This document shows, piece by piece, positions 52,516 to 61,055 of a DNA stretch of 64,000 nt (its first letter is position 1; the number at the start of each line of letters is the position of its first letter). Made by a program: the position numbers and the translations under genes. The DNA comes from Burkholderia cenocepacia (lineage in GTDB: Bacteria; Pseudomonadota; Gammaproteobacteria; Burkholderiales; Burkholderiaceae), in assembly GCF_014211915.1 (NCBI RefSeq), contig NZ_CP060039.1:868001-932000 (forward strand). The letters run 5' to 3'. The notes under the pieces were generated by a model. It saw only the letters and a program-made list of their open reading frames with translations, did no database searches and had not been told where the DNA came from.

Positions 52516-53535
52516 TCAGCGTGTCGGTGTCACCTTCTTTCCACGCTTGCGAACGTAATGCTCCGTCATTGAAACATTGCCGTGGCCCAGCAGAGCTTGA
52601 GCTGACCTCAAATCGTCAGATGATTCTTTGTCGGTTGCCGCTTTGGCTCGCAGGTCGCGAAACTGGAAATCATTTTTCTCGATTCCTGCGGCGTCACGTG
52701 CGCGGTCAAATCTGAACCGTAGTGCCGCTCGCCCCAAAGGCTTGCCGTGTTCGTCGACGATCAACCGAGTTGACCGTGGATTGTGCGCGGTCTTTCTTAG
52801 GGAAAGCTCGCCAAGTAACTTTGCGAGTTCGCCGACCACTTCAATACGTAACCGAGCTCCTGTCTTGTTTTGTCGAATCCAGACAACTCCATCGCGAATG
52901 TCACGTTCGTCCATTTTCAAAACGTCGGCGGGCCGCTGCCCCGTCAGGTATGCTAAATCCATTGCTTCGCGCAACGGTAAGTCGGCCTTCTCCCAGACTG
53001 CTTTGTACAAGCCATCGCCGACATAGACGTCGCGACCGGTTTCACGATGTTTTCGAACCCCGGCGCACGGGTTTGGACGATCGGTCGCACCCCATTCTCT
53101 AGCCTTGTTGAAGATGTGCGAGAACAATGCGATCTCGCGATTGGCTGAGACAGGGGACGCTTTTCGCCAGTCAAGGTATTTCCGAATATGAATTGGTTTG
53201 ATTTCGTCCAGAGGCGCGGGAGGGGAGTCGAAAAACAAGTACAGTTTCTCTAACTGCAGTAAATTGGTTCGTTGTGTTTCGGCCGCTTTGTTCGGTAGCA
53301 CGTCGGTCAGATAGCGATCAGCTGCATGCCGAAACGTGATCAGCGCCTGTGCAGTCCGGTTACCTTGCTCCAGGTCGGCGTACAGACGTAGTGCGTCGAC
53401 GAAATCGCCACCAAGCGCCTGCCATCGGCGTGGTTTGCCGCCCATATCGTAGTAATAGTACGTCTTACCGCGCGATGTCTTCTTGACCCGCATCCGCGGT
53501 GGCAAATGCAGATTCTTTGTTGGCTTGCGTCCCAC
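52516..53535 (-). CDS. int: tyrosine-type site-specific integrase of the prophage
   Basis: A 339-residue tyrosine recombinase. Catalytic residues: Arg201 (LTGQRPADVL), Arg296 in RDLRAKAAT (the usual histidine three before it is Arg293), His318 (LLGHGN) and Tyr327 (EHYVRK). The N-terminal 60 residues look like an arm-binding domain and the middle like a core-binding domain. It lies next to DUF4224, a typical small partner. It probably mediates insertion into tRNA-Thr. Confidence 0.93.
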   Translation of the reverse strand: MGRKPTKNLHLPPRMRVKKTSRGKTYYYYDMGGKPRRWQALGGDFVDALRLYADLEQGNRTAQALITFRHAADRYLTDVLPNKAAETQRTNLLQLEKLYLFFDSPPAPLDEIKPIHIRKYLDWRKASPVSANREIALFSHIFNKAREWGATDRPNPCAGVRKHRETGRDVYVGDGLYKAVWEKADLPLREAMDLAYLTGQRPADVLKMDERDIRDGVVWIRQNKTGARLRIEVVGELAKLLGELSLRKTAHNPRSTRLIVDEHGKPLGRAALRFRFDRARDAAGIEKNDFQFRDLRAKAATDKESSDDLRSAQALLGHGNVSMTEHYVRKRGKKVTPTR

Positions 53536-53538
53536 TGA

Positions 53539-53763
53539 TCATCCTCCGAGAACCGCAGGACGCCAACCTGAGCGAGTACCACCGTCTGATCGGCCTGGCA
53601 CGCTCGCGCGTCCCTCTATAGCTGACCGAGCGACAACAGCGCGTCCGCAAGCATTGACGAAAAAAGGTACGCCCATTCGACGAAGAGCTTCCACTTGCTT
53701 GGACTTGACCTTTCTACCAGTAAGCAGTGCTAATTCTATTGGAGACAAGAACATGTCTGTCAC
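53539..53763 (-). CDS. DUF4224-like small protein, putative excision or DNA-binding factor
   Basis: A 74-residue protein reading FLSPIELALLTGRKVKSKQV, then EALRRMGVPFFVNACGRAVV, the DUF4224 pattern often found next to phage integrases. The GTG at 53763 has AGGGAGG six bases upstream; an ATG nine bases later is less well placed. It is coupled to the end of rep and ends 3 bases before int. A role in excision is an inference from location. Confidence 0.78.
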   Translation of the reverse strand: MTDMFLSPIELALLTGRKVKSKQVEALRRMGVPFFVNACGRAVVARSAIEGRASVPGRSDGGTRSGWRPAVLGG

Positions 53764-53764
53764 T

Positions 53765-54544
53765 TTAAGCCTCCCTTGTTGATAACCAGAAGCAACCAAG
53801 TTCTTCGTTCCAGTACGTCTGGCATCGATCGAGCGTTGCCCCAACTTTGCTTGCTGCATCGAATGCAGTCTTGATTGCTCCGACGCCGTCGTTGCAAATC
53901 AGATGAGCAATCGGATGCAATGACGGTACTTCCACACCACGACTCGTCCAGTAACGCTTCTCGTTAAGTGTGTGTTCCGCGAAGTCCTTGGTGATGTATT
54001 TACTGAGATACGACGCTAGCTTGTGCCGGAGGCCTTTCTCTCTGAATGGATTCCGCACGTCGATGTTTCCGTTGTTTTCTCCGACGATGCTTCTCCATAT
54101 CGATCGCAATACTCGATAGTTCTGTCGTCCTTTCACTGCGACATGCAGGTGCCACGCGCCGCGCTTCTGACGTTCGGCCACCGCGACGTACTGAAAATTC
54201 TGGACCTTCCCAAGTCGTCTCCGCAGTGCGTCGAAATCCTTCTTCAGTCTCGCCTTATCCACCATGTTCTCTCTGTAGGTCAGCGTAATCATCCGATCCG
54301 CACCAATCGCCTTGCAGCGAAGGCGCACTTGCTGCTTTGCGCGCTTCGCGGCATCCATGAGGTTTTGTTCTGTGTTCTCAGATTCACCGCGCTTGGCGCG
54401 TGGGAGAGCGCTGAGCCGTTGCGCGCCCATGTATCGATCAAACCGTGTTGCCGTAACCTCGACCTGCCCATCGCCGAAATTGCGCCCACGAACCACCCAT
54501 TCCCGGCGAAACGCCGAGAAATCTCCTATACTCTCGTCGTGCAT
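53765..54544 (-). CDS. HUH-type rolling-circle replication initiation protein
   Basis: The 259-residue protein starts phage replication by nicking one strand. Motif 1 is RMITLTYREN (84-93), the HUH motif is WHLHVAV (His132 and His134), and motif 3 is LASYLSKYITK with two tyrosines (179, 183), as in two-tyrosine Rep proteins. The ATG at 54544 follows AAGGACAAG. A longer TTG-started reading would add 24 unlikely residues. Confidence 0.87.
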   Translation of the reverse strand: MHDESIGDFSAFRREWVVRGRNFGDGQVEVTATRFDRYMGAQRLSALPRAKRGESENTEQNLMDAAKRAKQQVRLRCKAIGADRMITLTYRENMVDKARLKKDFDALRRRLGKVQNFQYVAVAERQKRGAWHLHVAVKGRQNYRVLRSIWRSIVGENNGNIDVRNPFREKGLRHKLASYLSKYITKDFAEHTLNEKRYWTSRGVEVPSLHPIAHLICNDGVGAIKTAFDAASKVGATLDRCQTYWNEELGCFWLSTREA

Positions 54545-54945
54545 TGCAACTTGTCCTTGTAATGCTGTTGTACGAGCCCCGAACCGTTGCAGCGGCCGGG
54601 GCTTTTTCTTTTTCAACGTCCGTGTGTCTCTATCTCTCTTCGCCCTGCTACTTATGTCCCTTGTACGTTGAGTGTCCCTGATATAAATCTAGGCGCGCTT
54701 CGCGCGCCCGGCTGTCCTCGCTTATCGCTGCGGGCAGGCGGCCGCACGAAGCACCGTCTGCCGCTATACGCCGCACATTGTTCTGCATGGGTTGCGCCGT
54801 CCCTTGGCCGTCACAACCCATTCAGAAGTGTCGGGTGGTGTAGCCCGTGTAAAGGCCGCGCCGCTACGCGGTCGGCTACGCCGAGCCTTGACACAGGCGC
54901 AGGCCATCACCGCTCCGATACGTGCATGTCAGATCTCGGGCGTGC
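54545..54945. other. non-coding region between secretin and rep, candidate phage origin/packaging region
   Basis: No believable gene is seen in these 401 bases on either strand. It holds a perfect hairpin GGCGCGC-TTC-GCGCGCC (54692-54708) and nested hairpins CCGCG...CGCGG (54856-54871) and CGGC-TAC-GCCG (54873-54883). Inovirus origins and packaging signals are hairpin clusters in the largest non-coding region, so this is a good candidate. Confidence 0.5.
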
Positions 54946-56298
54946 TTAGATACGCGAGACCTGCAACACCAGCACAATGTCGGAGCGCGAAGCCGACACG
55001 ATGCGCCCATCCATGAACGACGGCAGCCAGCGAATGCCGCTGCTCACGGTCGAGTCCTTGCCCTGGCTTAGTCCGCCCATCACCACGACCTCGCCGTCCT
55101 GAAGCGTCATGCTGGTTTCGGACTTACGTGTGTTCTTCGTCGGCGAATTGTTGACGCCGGTACTGGTCTTCTGAAAGTCCGAAATCTCGAGCGTGACATC
55201 GGTGTCAATGACGCTGTCCTTTACGGTCGGCACCACGTCGAAGATCACCCCAGCATCCTCGTACGTCACTGATTGCACCGGCGCACCGCTCGAAGTCGGA
55301 TACGACACCGAGCCGATCACCGGTACCGACTGACCGACGTTCAGCCGTCCATGCTTGCCCGACGCGACTCGCAGGTTCGGCGATGTGACCACGTGAAAGC
55401 GGCTGTCCGAGTCGAGTGCCGCGATCGCCGCGTCAAGGAACCCCGTATGCAGCCGCAGCGCGTTCGCATTCTGGTCCACCGTACCCGCACCGAGCGAGAT
55501 GCCGAACCGTCCACCCAGAATGCTCGCCGCAAGCTGAAAGCCGTTCGTGCGATCGTTCTCCGTCGAGACCTCGTACACCCATGCCCGGATCGCTACTTCG
55601 CCCGTCTTCGTGTCCACCTGCGGCAGTACCGACTTTAGTGTCGCGATCTCCTTGGCCGAACCGAGGAACACCATCGTGTCCGACGACTGATCCACCATCG
55701 CCGCCGCTGACGTAGGCGGTGCGTCCGAATGCGAGCGCGCAGCCGCACTCGCGGCAACCGTCCGGTTCATCGTGAACTGCCCGTTAAAGAGTGGTTGTAC
55801 GAGCCGCGCAAGATAGTCCGCTGTCCGGTACTTCGGCACGTACACGTATACTTGCTTATCCGGCTCCTTCTGCTCGTCGTCTTTGCGCTTGAATACGTAA
55901 TCGACACCGTTCTTCGTCACGACCCCGAACCCGAGGGACGCCAGAAAATCGCCCAACACTTCGCGAATGTCGCCCTTGGTTCGGTCGAACCGGAACGATA
56001 CCGTTCGCGTGTCAGCCAGCACCTCGGGAGCAATCACGTACTGCGACTGGAGCATGTCCGCATACACCAGGTCGACTACCTGCGCGACGTTCACGAAGCG
56101 AAGATCCACCGACTTCGCGTTGCCCATCTTCAGCGGCACAAGCGGAGGCGCGGCCGGGAGATCCGACGACACCCCGCCAGGCGACGGCACAGACAGCGAC
56201 GGCGGAAGCGGCGGCAGATTCGGCGTCGAGGAGGGCGCAGGCGACTCAGCCGCCCCGGCTGCGCACGACACCAGCGCAATAACCGCAGCCCACCTCAT
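54946..56298 (-). CDS. phage secretin (pIV-like)
   Basis: A 450-residue outer-membrane channel protein through which phage leaves the cell. The N-terminus has a signal with a lipobox-like LVSC, followed by a proline-rich stretch. N-domains then follow (VDLRFVNVAQVVDLVYADML), and the secretin domain occupies the last 200 residues (RFHVVTSPNLRVASGKHG, GQSVPVIGSVSYP, DGEVVVMGGLS). The start overlaps the zot stop (ATGA). Confidence 0.9.
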   Translation of the reverse strand: MRWAAVIALVSCAAGAAESPAPSSTPNLPPLPPSLSVPSPGGVSSDLPAAPPLVPLKMGNAKSVDLRFVNVAQVVDLVYADMLQSQYVIAPEVLADTRTVSFRFDRTKGDIREVLGDFLASLGFGVVTKNGVDYVFKRKDDEQKEPDKQVYVYVPKYRTADYLARLVQPLFNGQFTMNRTVAASAAARSHSDAPPTSAAAMVDQSSDTMVFLGSAKEIATLKSVLPQVDTKTGEVAIRAWVYEVSTENDRTNGFQLAASILGGRFGISLGAGTVDQNANALRLHTGFLDAAIAALDSDSRFHVVTSPNLRVASGKHGRLNVGQSVPVIGSVSYPTSSGAPVQSVTYEDAGVIFDVVPTVKDSVIDTDVTLEISDFQKTSTGVNNSPTKNTRKSETSMTLQDGEVVVMGGLSQGKDSTVSSGIRWLPSFMDGRIVSASRSDIVLVLQVSRI

Positions 56299-57401
56299 TT
56301 CGTCACTCCACCAAGACTGCTTGGCACCGCTTCACCCCCGCCAGCCGTTGGCCTCGCCCCGGAAAATGTCGAGACCTGCTCGCCATCGACCGTGCCAACC
56401 CGCACCACGCCGGTGTTTTGGAACATTGATGGGCTTTCCATCCGCAGGCGTCCCGCACCATCAGCCAGCACGACCCACGACCGCCCCGGTGCGGTATAGC
56501 CGCCAACGATTCGCCAGTGATCCGAAAACGACGGCTTGGAGCCGCCGCCAGAGACACCAGACGACGCATGCGACACGGCAGCACTGGTTATCGAAGCCGA
56601 GACGGGCACTGCTGCCGTCGTGCCATGAGCGGCCCGATGGAAGAACGACCACAGGAACCGCACCGACACAATCGGCATCACCAGCATCACGCCAACGATT
56701 AGCCACAACCGCTTATTGCGCAGTACGTTCTGCCGCTTGTCGACCACTGCCTCCTTGCCGCCCACGCCCGCATAACTTTTGTACAGCGGGAAAATCTCCT
56801 TACTGTACTTGCGCACGTAGGTGCCGACGCGCGTCTTGCTGTTCTGCTTCCAGCCCTCGTACTGCTCGACGCGATAGCCGGACGATAGCCCGAGTGATTT
56901 GAGCTTGTGCATGCGGAACGACAGTTCCACGACCGGCTTTACTTTGCGATGCAGGTCGCCAATGTCCTGCACCATCAACACCACGTCACAGGCAACGCCG
57001 GTAGCCGGATGCGTGAAGTGCCGGTGCATGCGGAAGAACGCCATGTGCTCCTCGGAGATCTTCTTGTCCGACGCCCACAGCTTCCACGCCTCATCGACCA
57101 CCAGCAGATCGCCAGGCTGCACAAAACCCGGCGTGACGGTCGCCCCCTCCGCTGACTCCTGCTCGACCGGAAAAAACGCTGGCTCGCTGATGTCATCGGT
57201 GCGCACGTGCACCACTGCACCAAAATGCGAGCCATCACCGCGCCCCTTGTTGACCAGGAACTCATGAATGCGCTCCTCGTTGATGCCGTCCACGTTGGTC
57301 ACGACCCGACGCCCGCTGGCGATCGCATCGAGCAGCGGACCCTGCACGACCTCATACGACTTGCCCGAGCCCATCACGCCGCAATACGCATTGATCGCCA
57401 T
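56295..57401 (-). CDS. Zot-like (pI) phage assembly ATPase
   Basis: A 368-residue protein with an N-terminal ATPase: Walker A GVMGSGKS (8-15) and Walker B LLVVDEAW (99-106). A single membrane helix spans about 232-253, with a periplasmic tail containing SGGGSKPSFSDHW. Zot/pI proteins drive filament assembly with the secretin. The Vibrio-style toxin activity should not be assumed. Confidence 0.92.
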   Translation of the reverse strand: MAINAYCGVMGSGKSYEVVQGPLLDAIASGRRVVTNVDGINEERIHEFLVNKGRGDGSHFGAVVHVRTDDISEPAFFPVEQESAEGATVTPGFVQPGDLLVVDEAWKLWASDKKISEEHMAFFRMHRHFTHPATGVACDVVLMVQDIGDLHRKVKPVVELSFRMHKLKSLGLSSGYRVEQYEGWKQNSKTRVGTYVRKYSKEIFPLYKSYAGVGGKEAVVDKRQNVLRNKRLWLIVGVMLVMPIVSVRFLWSFFHRAAHGTTAAVPVSASITSAAVSHASSGVSGGGSKPSFSDHWRIVGGYTAPGRSWVVLADGAGRLRMESPSMFQNTGVVRVGTVDGEQVSTFSGARPTAGGGEAVPSSLGGVTK

Positions 57402-57405
57402 CGTG

Positions 57406-57699
57406 TCACCCGATGATCGGCAAACGGCGGATGATGAATCGCGTCACGTATGCCGACACAATCAGAGGTGCGCCGTAGCTGAACGCGCACAGGTCAAGGA
57501 AATACCAAACGTCGTTGCCGATCGAGCCGAACGCGCCCGCAAGCGACGCTGCTGACGGCAGCACATTCGCCGACTGCAACAGCGACACCGTCTCGGTCAC
57601 AAAGAAATACAACGCGAAATACAGGAAGAACTTCGCGATCACCGAACGCAGCAGGAAACCGAGCGCGACGTTGGCCGCTGATACCAGAATCGCAAACAT
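57406..57699 (-). CDS. minor coat-like membrane protein (pVI/DUF2523-like)
   Basis: A 97-residue protein with three hydrophobic segments, in the position (between pIII and Zot) where inoviruses encode pVI, the end-cap protein of the filament. The segment LPSAASLAGAFGSIGNDVWYFLDLC is followed by a helix and a basic RRLP tail. Confidence 0.78.
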   Translation of the reverse strand: MFAILVSAANVALGFLLRSVIAKFFLYFALYFFVTETVSLLQSANVLPSAASLAGAFGSIGNDVWYFLDLCAFSYGAPLIVSAYVTRFIIRRLPIIG

Positions 57700-57708
57700 G
57701 CCGCCTCC

Positions 57709-59262
57709 TTACGCGCGCAGCACGATAAACAGCGCAGCCAGCGTGAACATCGCGGCAAACGCCGTATACATCGCCGTGCGATTCGATTCCGCCAGATTGC
57801 ACTGCGCCGACAGCGTGAACGAATGTCCCAGTACCGTAAACGACGGCTCTGGACAGACCGCATTGTGCGCAGGCACCGCCCACTGTTTCAGGTCGGGCAG
57901 CAGGTTCAAGAGCGGCGAAAGGATCATCGAAATGGTCGGTGTGGACTCCAGCGTCGGCGATTGCGCGCCCGGATCAGCGCCAAGATCCACGGAAACCTTA
58001 TTGACCACGTTGACGTTCGGTGTGTTGACCACATTGACGTTAGTCCCGTTACCCACGCTCGGACTGCTCCCCGGATTGGGCGCAGAGGCATCTGCTGGCT
58101 GCACGGTCGGGCTAATAGTCACGGTCGAAACACCCGGATCAGTCGCAGGGCGGAACAGGTCGCCGATGTTTGGCACGGCGGTTGGATTAGCCTCCGCCCA
58201 AGGCAGGACATCGTTCGCCGTAAGCGGCTGCGTCACCGAGTACGGCAAACCTTGATAACCAGGCTGATTCGCAGCCTGCTGCCACGTCTGATTCGTGAGC
58301 CGCGCGAGCGTATTGGCATCGAGTGGCTGGGCAACCGAGGACGGCGACAGATTCGGGTAGATCTGAGACAGGTCGTTGCCGCTGATCGGCTTCACGCCCG
58401 GCCCGATCGTCCAGTTCGTCAGCGGTTGTGTACTGGACTGCATCGAGTAAATGCAATTGCCGTTGCTATCCCATGAACCACAATGGTTGTACGTCGTCGT
58501 TTGCGTCAGGGTTTGTTGCGTGCCGTCTACGTTTGGCTGCCAGAACACATTCACACTAATAATCTGATCCGCACCATTCGGCGGTGTAGACATCCCGCTT
58601 TGGGCGCCGTACGTGGCCATATACTGCTGGAATTGCTGAACCTGGGTGAGCGTGTTTGGGATCATCTCCATATCGCCGACGACCCAATCGAAGTTCTTTT
58701 GCCCGCTCGTCGGTGCAGCCGGAAGCGCCGAACATGGGTTACCGGGCATACACGAAGACGTGTGATACACCGGAATGCCCATCGACGCGGCCCACGTCCA
58801 TGGATTCACCATGTTTCCCGCCCCGGGAGCGGGCGCAGGCGTGCCCATGTACCCCGTCCCCACGCCTTGCGGGAGCGGCTGCTGGGCCGTGATCGTCTTA
58901 CCATCAAATGAGCGAGACAGCGACACGCTGCCCGCATACAACGCCGATCCCGCAGCAAGGATGCCTACCCCCGCCGCGATTGTCAGCCACACCGGTGCAC
59001 CCGCGAACCCTAGACCCACAGCAGCCCCCGTACTCACAACATTAAGCGCCGTCGAGACCTGCCCCATGCCGGCCAGCGTTGCCGCGATGCGCGGATCGTT
59101 TGCCGCGAACCCGCGTGCAATCGCTACGCGCGAGATGATGGCCGCCTCTGCTCGATTGATGACAAGGTTCTCGACCGGCGCAAGTAGTGCCTGCGCATGT
59201 ACAACGTGCGAGCCGAACATGCAGCTCAGCGTAACGAATAGAACCGCATCCCTGACACGCAT
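57709..59262 (-). CDS. pIII-like adsorption/tip protein (TspB-like)
   Basis: A 517-residue precursor with a signal peptide ending HVVHA, an N-terminal alanine-rich helical part, a large cysteine-bearing region, a repetitive NVNVVN linker (near residue 420), and a C-terminal membrane anchor. Size, location and anchor fit the phage tip protein that binds the host pilus and TolA. The ATG follows AAGGAGTCTTG, and it begins on the last base of the stop of the 29-residue gene upstream. Confidence 0.82.
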   Translation of the reverse strand: MRVRDAVLFVTLSCMFGSHVVHAQALLAPVENLVINRAEAAIISRVAIARGFAANDPRIAATLAGMGQVSTALNVVSTGAAVGLGFAGAPVWLTIAAGVGILAAGSALYAGSVSLSRSFDGKTITAQQPLPQGVGTGYMGTPAPAPGAGNMVNPWTWAASMGIPVYHTSSCMPGNPCSALPAAPTSGQKNFDWVVGDMEMIPNTLTQVQQFQQYMATYGAQSGMSTPPNGADQIISVNVFWQPNVDGTQQTLTQTTTYNHCGSWDSNGNCIYSMQSSTQPLTNWTIGPGVKPISGNDLSQIYPNLSPSSVAQPLDANTLARLTNQTWQQAANQPGYQGLPYSVTQPLTANDVLPWAEANPTAVPNIGDLFRPATDPGVSTVTISPTVQPADASAPNPGSSPSVGNGTNVNVVNTPNVNVVNKVSVDLGADPGAQSPTLESTPTISMILSPLLNLLPDLKQWAVPAHNAVCPEPSFTVLGHSFTLSAQCNLAESNRTAMYTAFAAMFTLAALFIVLRA

Positions 59263-59351
59263 CAAGACTCCTTAAGTCCTACAACTACGGCCCATGCGCA
59301 GATCATTCCGAACACAAACATGACCAGATACCAAGCACTATTCGTATCCAT
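59262..59351 (-). CDS. 29-residue hydrophobic peptide, putative small coat protein (pVII/pIX-like)
   Basis: Reading from the ATG at 59351: MDTNSAWYLV, then a hydrophobic helix (MFVFGMICAWAVVV), ending GLKES and TGA. It is preceded by GAGGCGG about 7 bases upstream and its stop overlaps the pIII ATG, so it is in a translated position. Filamentous phages encode such 30-35-residue tip proteins, and one is expected between the major coat and pIII. It is too short for default gene callers. Confidence 0.7.
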   Translation of the reverse strand: MDTNSAWYLVMFVFGMICAWAVVVGLKES

Positions 59352-59365
59352 GAAACCGCCTCAGT

Positions 59366-59390
59366 GAAAACGGGGGCCGCAGCCCCCGCG
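59366..59390 (-). terminator. terminator/attenuator after the major coat gene
   Basis: On the minus strand CGGGGGC-TGCG-GCCCCCG is followed by TTTTC. It lies between the coat gene and the 29-residue gene, so it would favour coat expression over distal genes, as in Ff phages. Confidence 0.8.
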
Positions 59391-59414
59391 ATACGTGGCC
59401 GTGCAACCTGAGAC

Positions 59415-59648
59415 TTATGCGCCTCGGACCATGCCAATCAGGATCTTCGCGCCCTTGATGGCGATATACACCGTGATCAGGGTGGCCGCGACCGCGAGCA
59501 CGCCGGTCGTGACGGTCGAGAAGTCGATTCCGCTCGTCAGGGTCGAGAAGTCGGGGCTGGTCGTGGCCGCTTGGGCTTGTGTCGCACCGGCGCACGCCGC
59601 AGCAGAGCACGCGGTGAATTTCAACAGCCGTTGGAACTTTGCTTTCAT
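59415..59648 (-). CDS. major coat protein (pVIII-like)
   Basis: A 77-residue precursor: residues 1-27 are a signal peptide ending AQA, and the 50-residue mature part begins ATTSPDFSTL with an amphipathic N-terminus, a central membrane helix (GVLAVAATLITVYIAI) and a basic end KGAKILIGMVRGA that contacts DNA. It has an AAGGAAAG site. The shape is classic for an inovirus major coat. Confidence 0.88.
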   Translation of the reverse strand: MKAKFQRLLKFTACSAAACAGATQAQAATTSPDFSTLTSGIDFSTVTTGVLAVAATLITVYIAIKGAKILIGMVRGA

Positions 59649-59691
59649 GTTTGCTTTCCTTAAAAGAGCGGTCTCACCCGCGATATTGAAT

Positions 59692-59988
59692 TCAGGCGCG
59701 CCGAAGAAAATTGACGATTGCGCCTGCTCCGTGGCTTACCAACCACAAACCAACAATGGTCGTGAACGCCACCCCCCAAAAGCCAGCCGCTACGGTGTAA
59801 TCGAACGGCTGCGCTATCGAGTTTATGTACCCCGCACTATCCGGCGAGAGCACGTAAGCTTGCTGTTGTTGAACTCGGAACGCTTGCCCGCCAGCGGATG
59901 GGCATAGCTGTTGATCTATCTCGCTTGACTGATCACCTGGCGACAGCGGGATGCAAACGAGAATGCCCTGGGTCGAGCCGGCCGGCAT
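59692..59988 (-). CDS. small phage membrane protein of unknown role
   Basis: A 98-residue protein between the ssDNA-binding and coat genes. The N-terminal half is polar with glutamine repeats (RVQQQQAYVLSP); the C-terminal half has a membrane helix (FWGVAFTTIVGLWLVS) and a basic end. It may be a minor coat or assembly protein. The Shine-Dalgarno is weak, so the start is uncertain. Confidence 0.65.
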   Translation of the reverse strand: MPAGSTQGILVCIPLSPGDQSSEIDQQLCPSAGGQAFRVQQQQAYVLSPDSAGYINSIAQPFDYTVAAGFWGVAFTTIVGLWLVSHGAGAIVNFLRRA

Positions 59989-59993
59989 AATCG

Positions 59994-60311
59994 TTATGCC
60001 GACTTCGCATCGGGCTTCGGCTGCGCTCGCGCCGGGCCGTACGGAACCAGCGACACGATCCGCGGCACAAGGCGTCCGGCGTCCTGTCCGTTCCCTTGGG
60101 CCAGCGCAAATTCGGCGAGGTAATCACCCGGTTGGGTGTCTGCGAGGCTCTGGGGCAGGTTGATAACCCCGACCACGATGTTGGTTCCGTCCGACGAGGA
60201 TTGTTCGAGGATTGATTGCGCCTCGCGAATCACCCACGGACGCCCGGTTTTTGCAGACGTGCCGCTGCGTTCGTTGATAGCCAAGATGGTCAGCTTTTGC
60301 TTCGACGTCAT
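59994..60311 (-). CDS. phage ssDNA-binding protein (pV-like)
   Basis: A 105-residue protein, first of the leftward operon, in the position of gene V ssDNA-binding proteins that coat replicated viral strands. It has a beta-rich composition (KLTILAINERSG, VVGVINLPQSL, YLAEFALAQG). The ATG at 60311 follows GGGAGAAAC. Assignment rests on size, place and composition, since this family varies greatly. Confidence 0.72.
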   Translation of the reverse strand: MTSKQKLTILAINERSGTSAKTGRPWVIREAQSILEQSSSDGTNIVVGVINLPQSLADTQPGDYLAEFALAQGNGQDAGRLVPRIVSLVPYGPARAQPKPDAKSA

Positions 60312-60381
60312 CGTGTTTCTCCCGATTTTGGTTCAACAATTCAGTTGGTTTTCACTCGCAAAAATTGCCTGTTGGTTAATG

Positions 60382-60392
60382 TTTGTAGAACA
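60382..60392 (-). promoter_or_regulatory. TGTTCTACAAA motif in the divergent control region
   Basis: An exact copy, reading on the minus strand, of the motif found twice at the left prophage end. It lies in the 158-base gap between the leftward operon and the rightward regulator. A TATAAT at 60427-60432 is also in this gap for rightward transcription. Confidence 0.55.
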
Positions 60393-60469
60393 GTGCGAGT
60401 GCGCACATATTGCAGAAGTGACGGCTTATAATGGGTCGCAAAATACTCAATAGAGGTTTTTTGATACCT

Positions 60470-61036
60470 ATGGGACGACCGAAAAAAGTAGCCGAAGCAC
60501 TTGGCGCACAGGCCGAATTGACCCAACAGTTCGTCTGCGCAGTCGAGGCGCATTGCCTCACGCAAGCAGCCGCAAAGGACTCTCAGCGCGAGCCGGTAAT
60601 CGTGCGGATGGGGAAGGTCAGCGCAAAGGAAATCGAGCGTCTACTCGGTATCACCGAACCCACGGGCAGAACGTGGAACGCATATCGCCGAGGCGACAGG
60701 GCATGGCCGCTGCCCACCATCGAGCAGAAGATTCGAGTTGCAGTGCGAGCGGGATTGCTATCTGCGGAGATGGCGTCGGTACTTCAGCGAAAGATCCGGC
60801 TCGTCGCGATCGAGGATACACAGCTCACCATCGATCCGATTTTCGAGCAGAGCGATTCGATCGTGCAGCATGCGCTTGCTCTTGCTGAGTTCCACCGAAA
60901 GCACAACGGCGCGGGCTATGCGTTGGACATGTTGCAGCCACTGCTCGACTATGCCGAGCAGATTCGTGCTGAAGCGATGTTGCAGGCTGCCTCGATGGAA
61001 GCATTCGATCCGATGCCGCCCGACATCGACATCTGA
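60470..61036 (+). CDS. prophage transcriptional regulator, HTH-like
   Basis: A 188-residue protein transcribed away from the phage operon. Residues about 50-80 (VSAKEIERLLGITEPTGRTW...) resemble a Cro/repressor-type helix-turn-helix; the remainder is helical. No protease or ligand domain is seen. The ATG at 60470 is chosen; an in-frame TTG at 60461 is closer to GAGG and may be the true start. By position it could be the phage repressor. Confidence 0.65.
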   Translation: MGRPKKVAEALGAQAELTQQFVCAVEAHCLTQAAAKDSQREPVIVRMGKVSAKEIERLLGITEPTGRTWNAYRRGDRAWPLPTIEQKIRVAVRAGLLSAEMASVLQRKIRLVAIEDTQLTIDPIFEQSDSIVQHALALAEFHRKHNGAGYALDMLQPLLDYAEQIRAEAMLQAASMEAFDPMPPDIDI

Positions 61037-61055
61037 ACCAATGCGTCGCCCGAAG

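Noticed and set aside
54587..54949. Rightward open frame in the rep-secretin gap
   Set aside because: No ribosome site, odd composition and opposite to all neighbours; the region looks non-coding.
56295..57401. Zonula occludens toxin acting on human cells
   Set aside because: The protein is a standard pI/Zot assembly ATPase. Toxin activity belongs to a small C-terminal part in Vibrio and is not indicated here.
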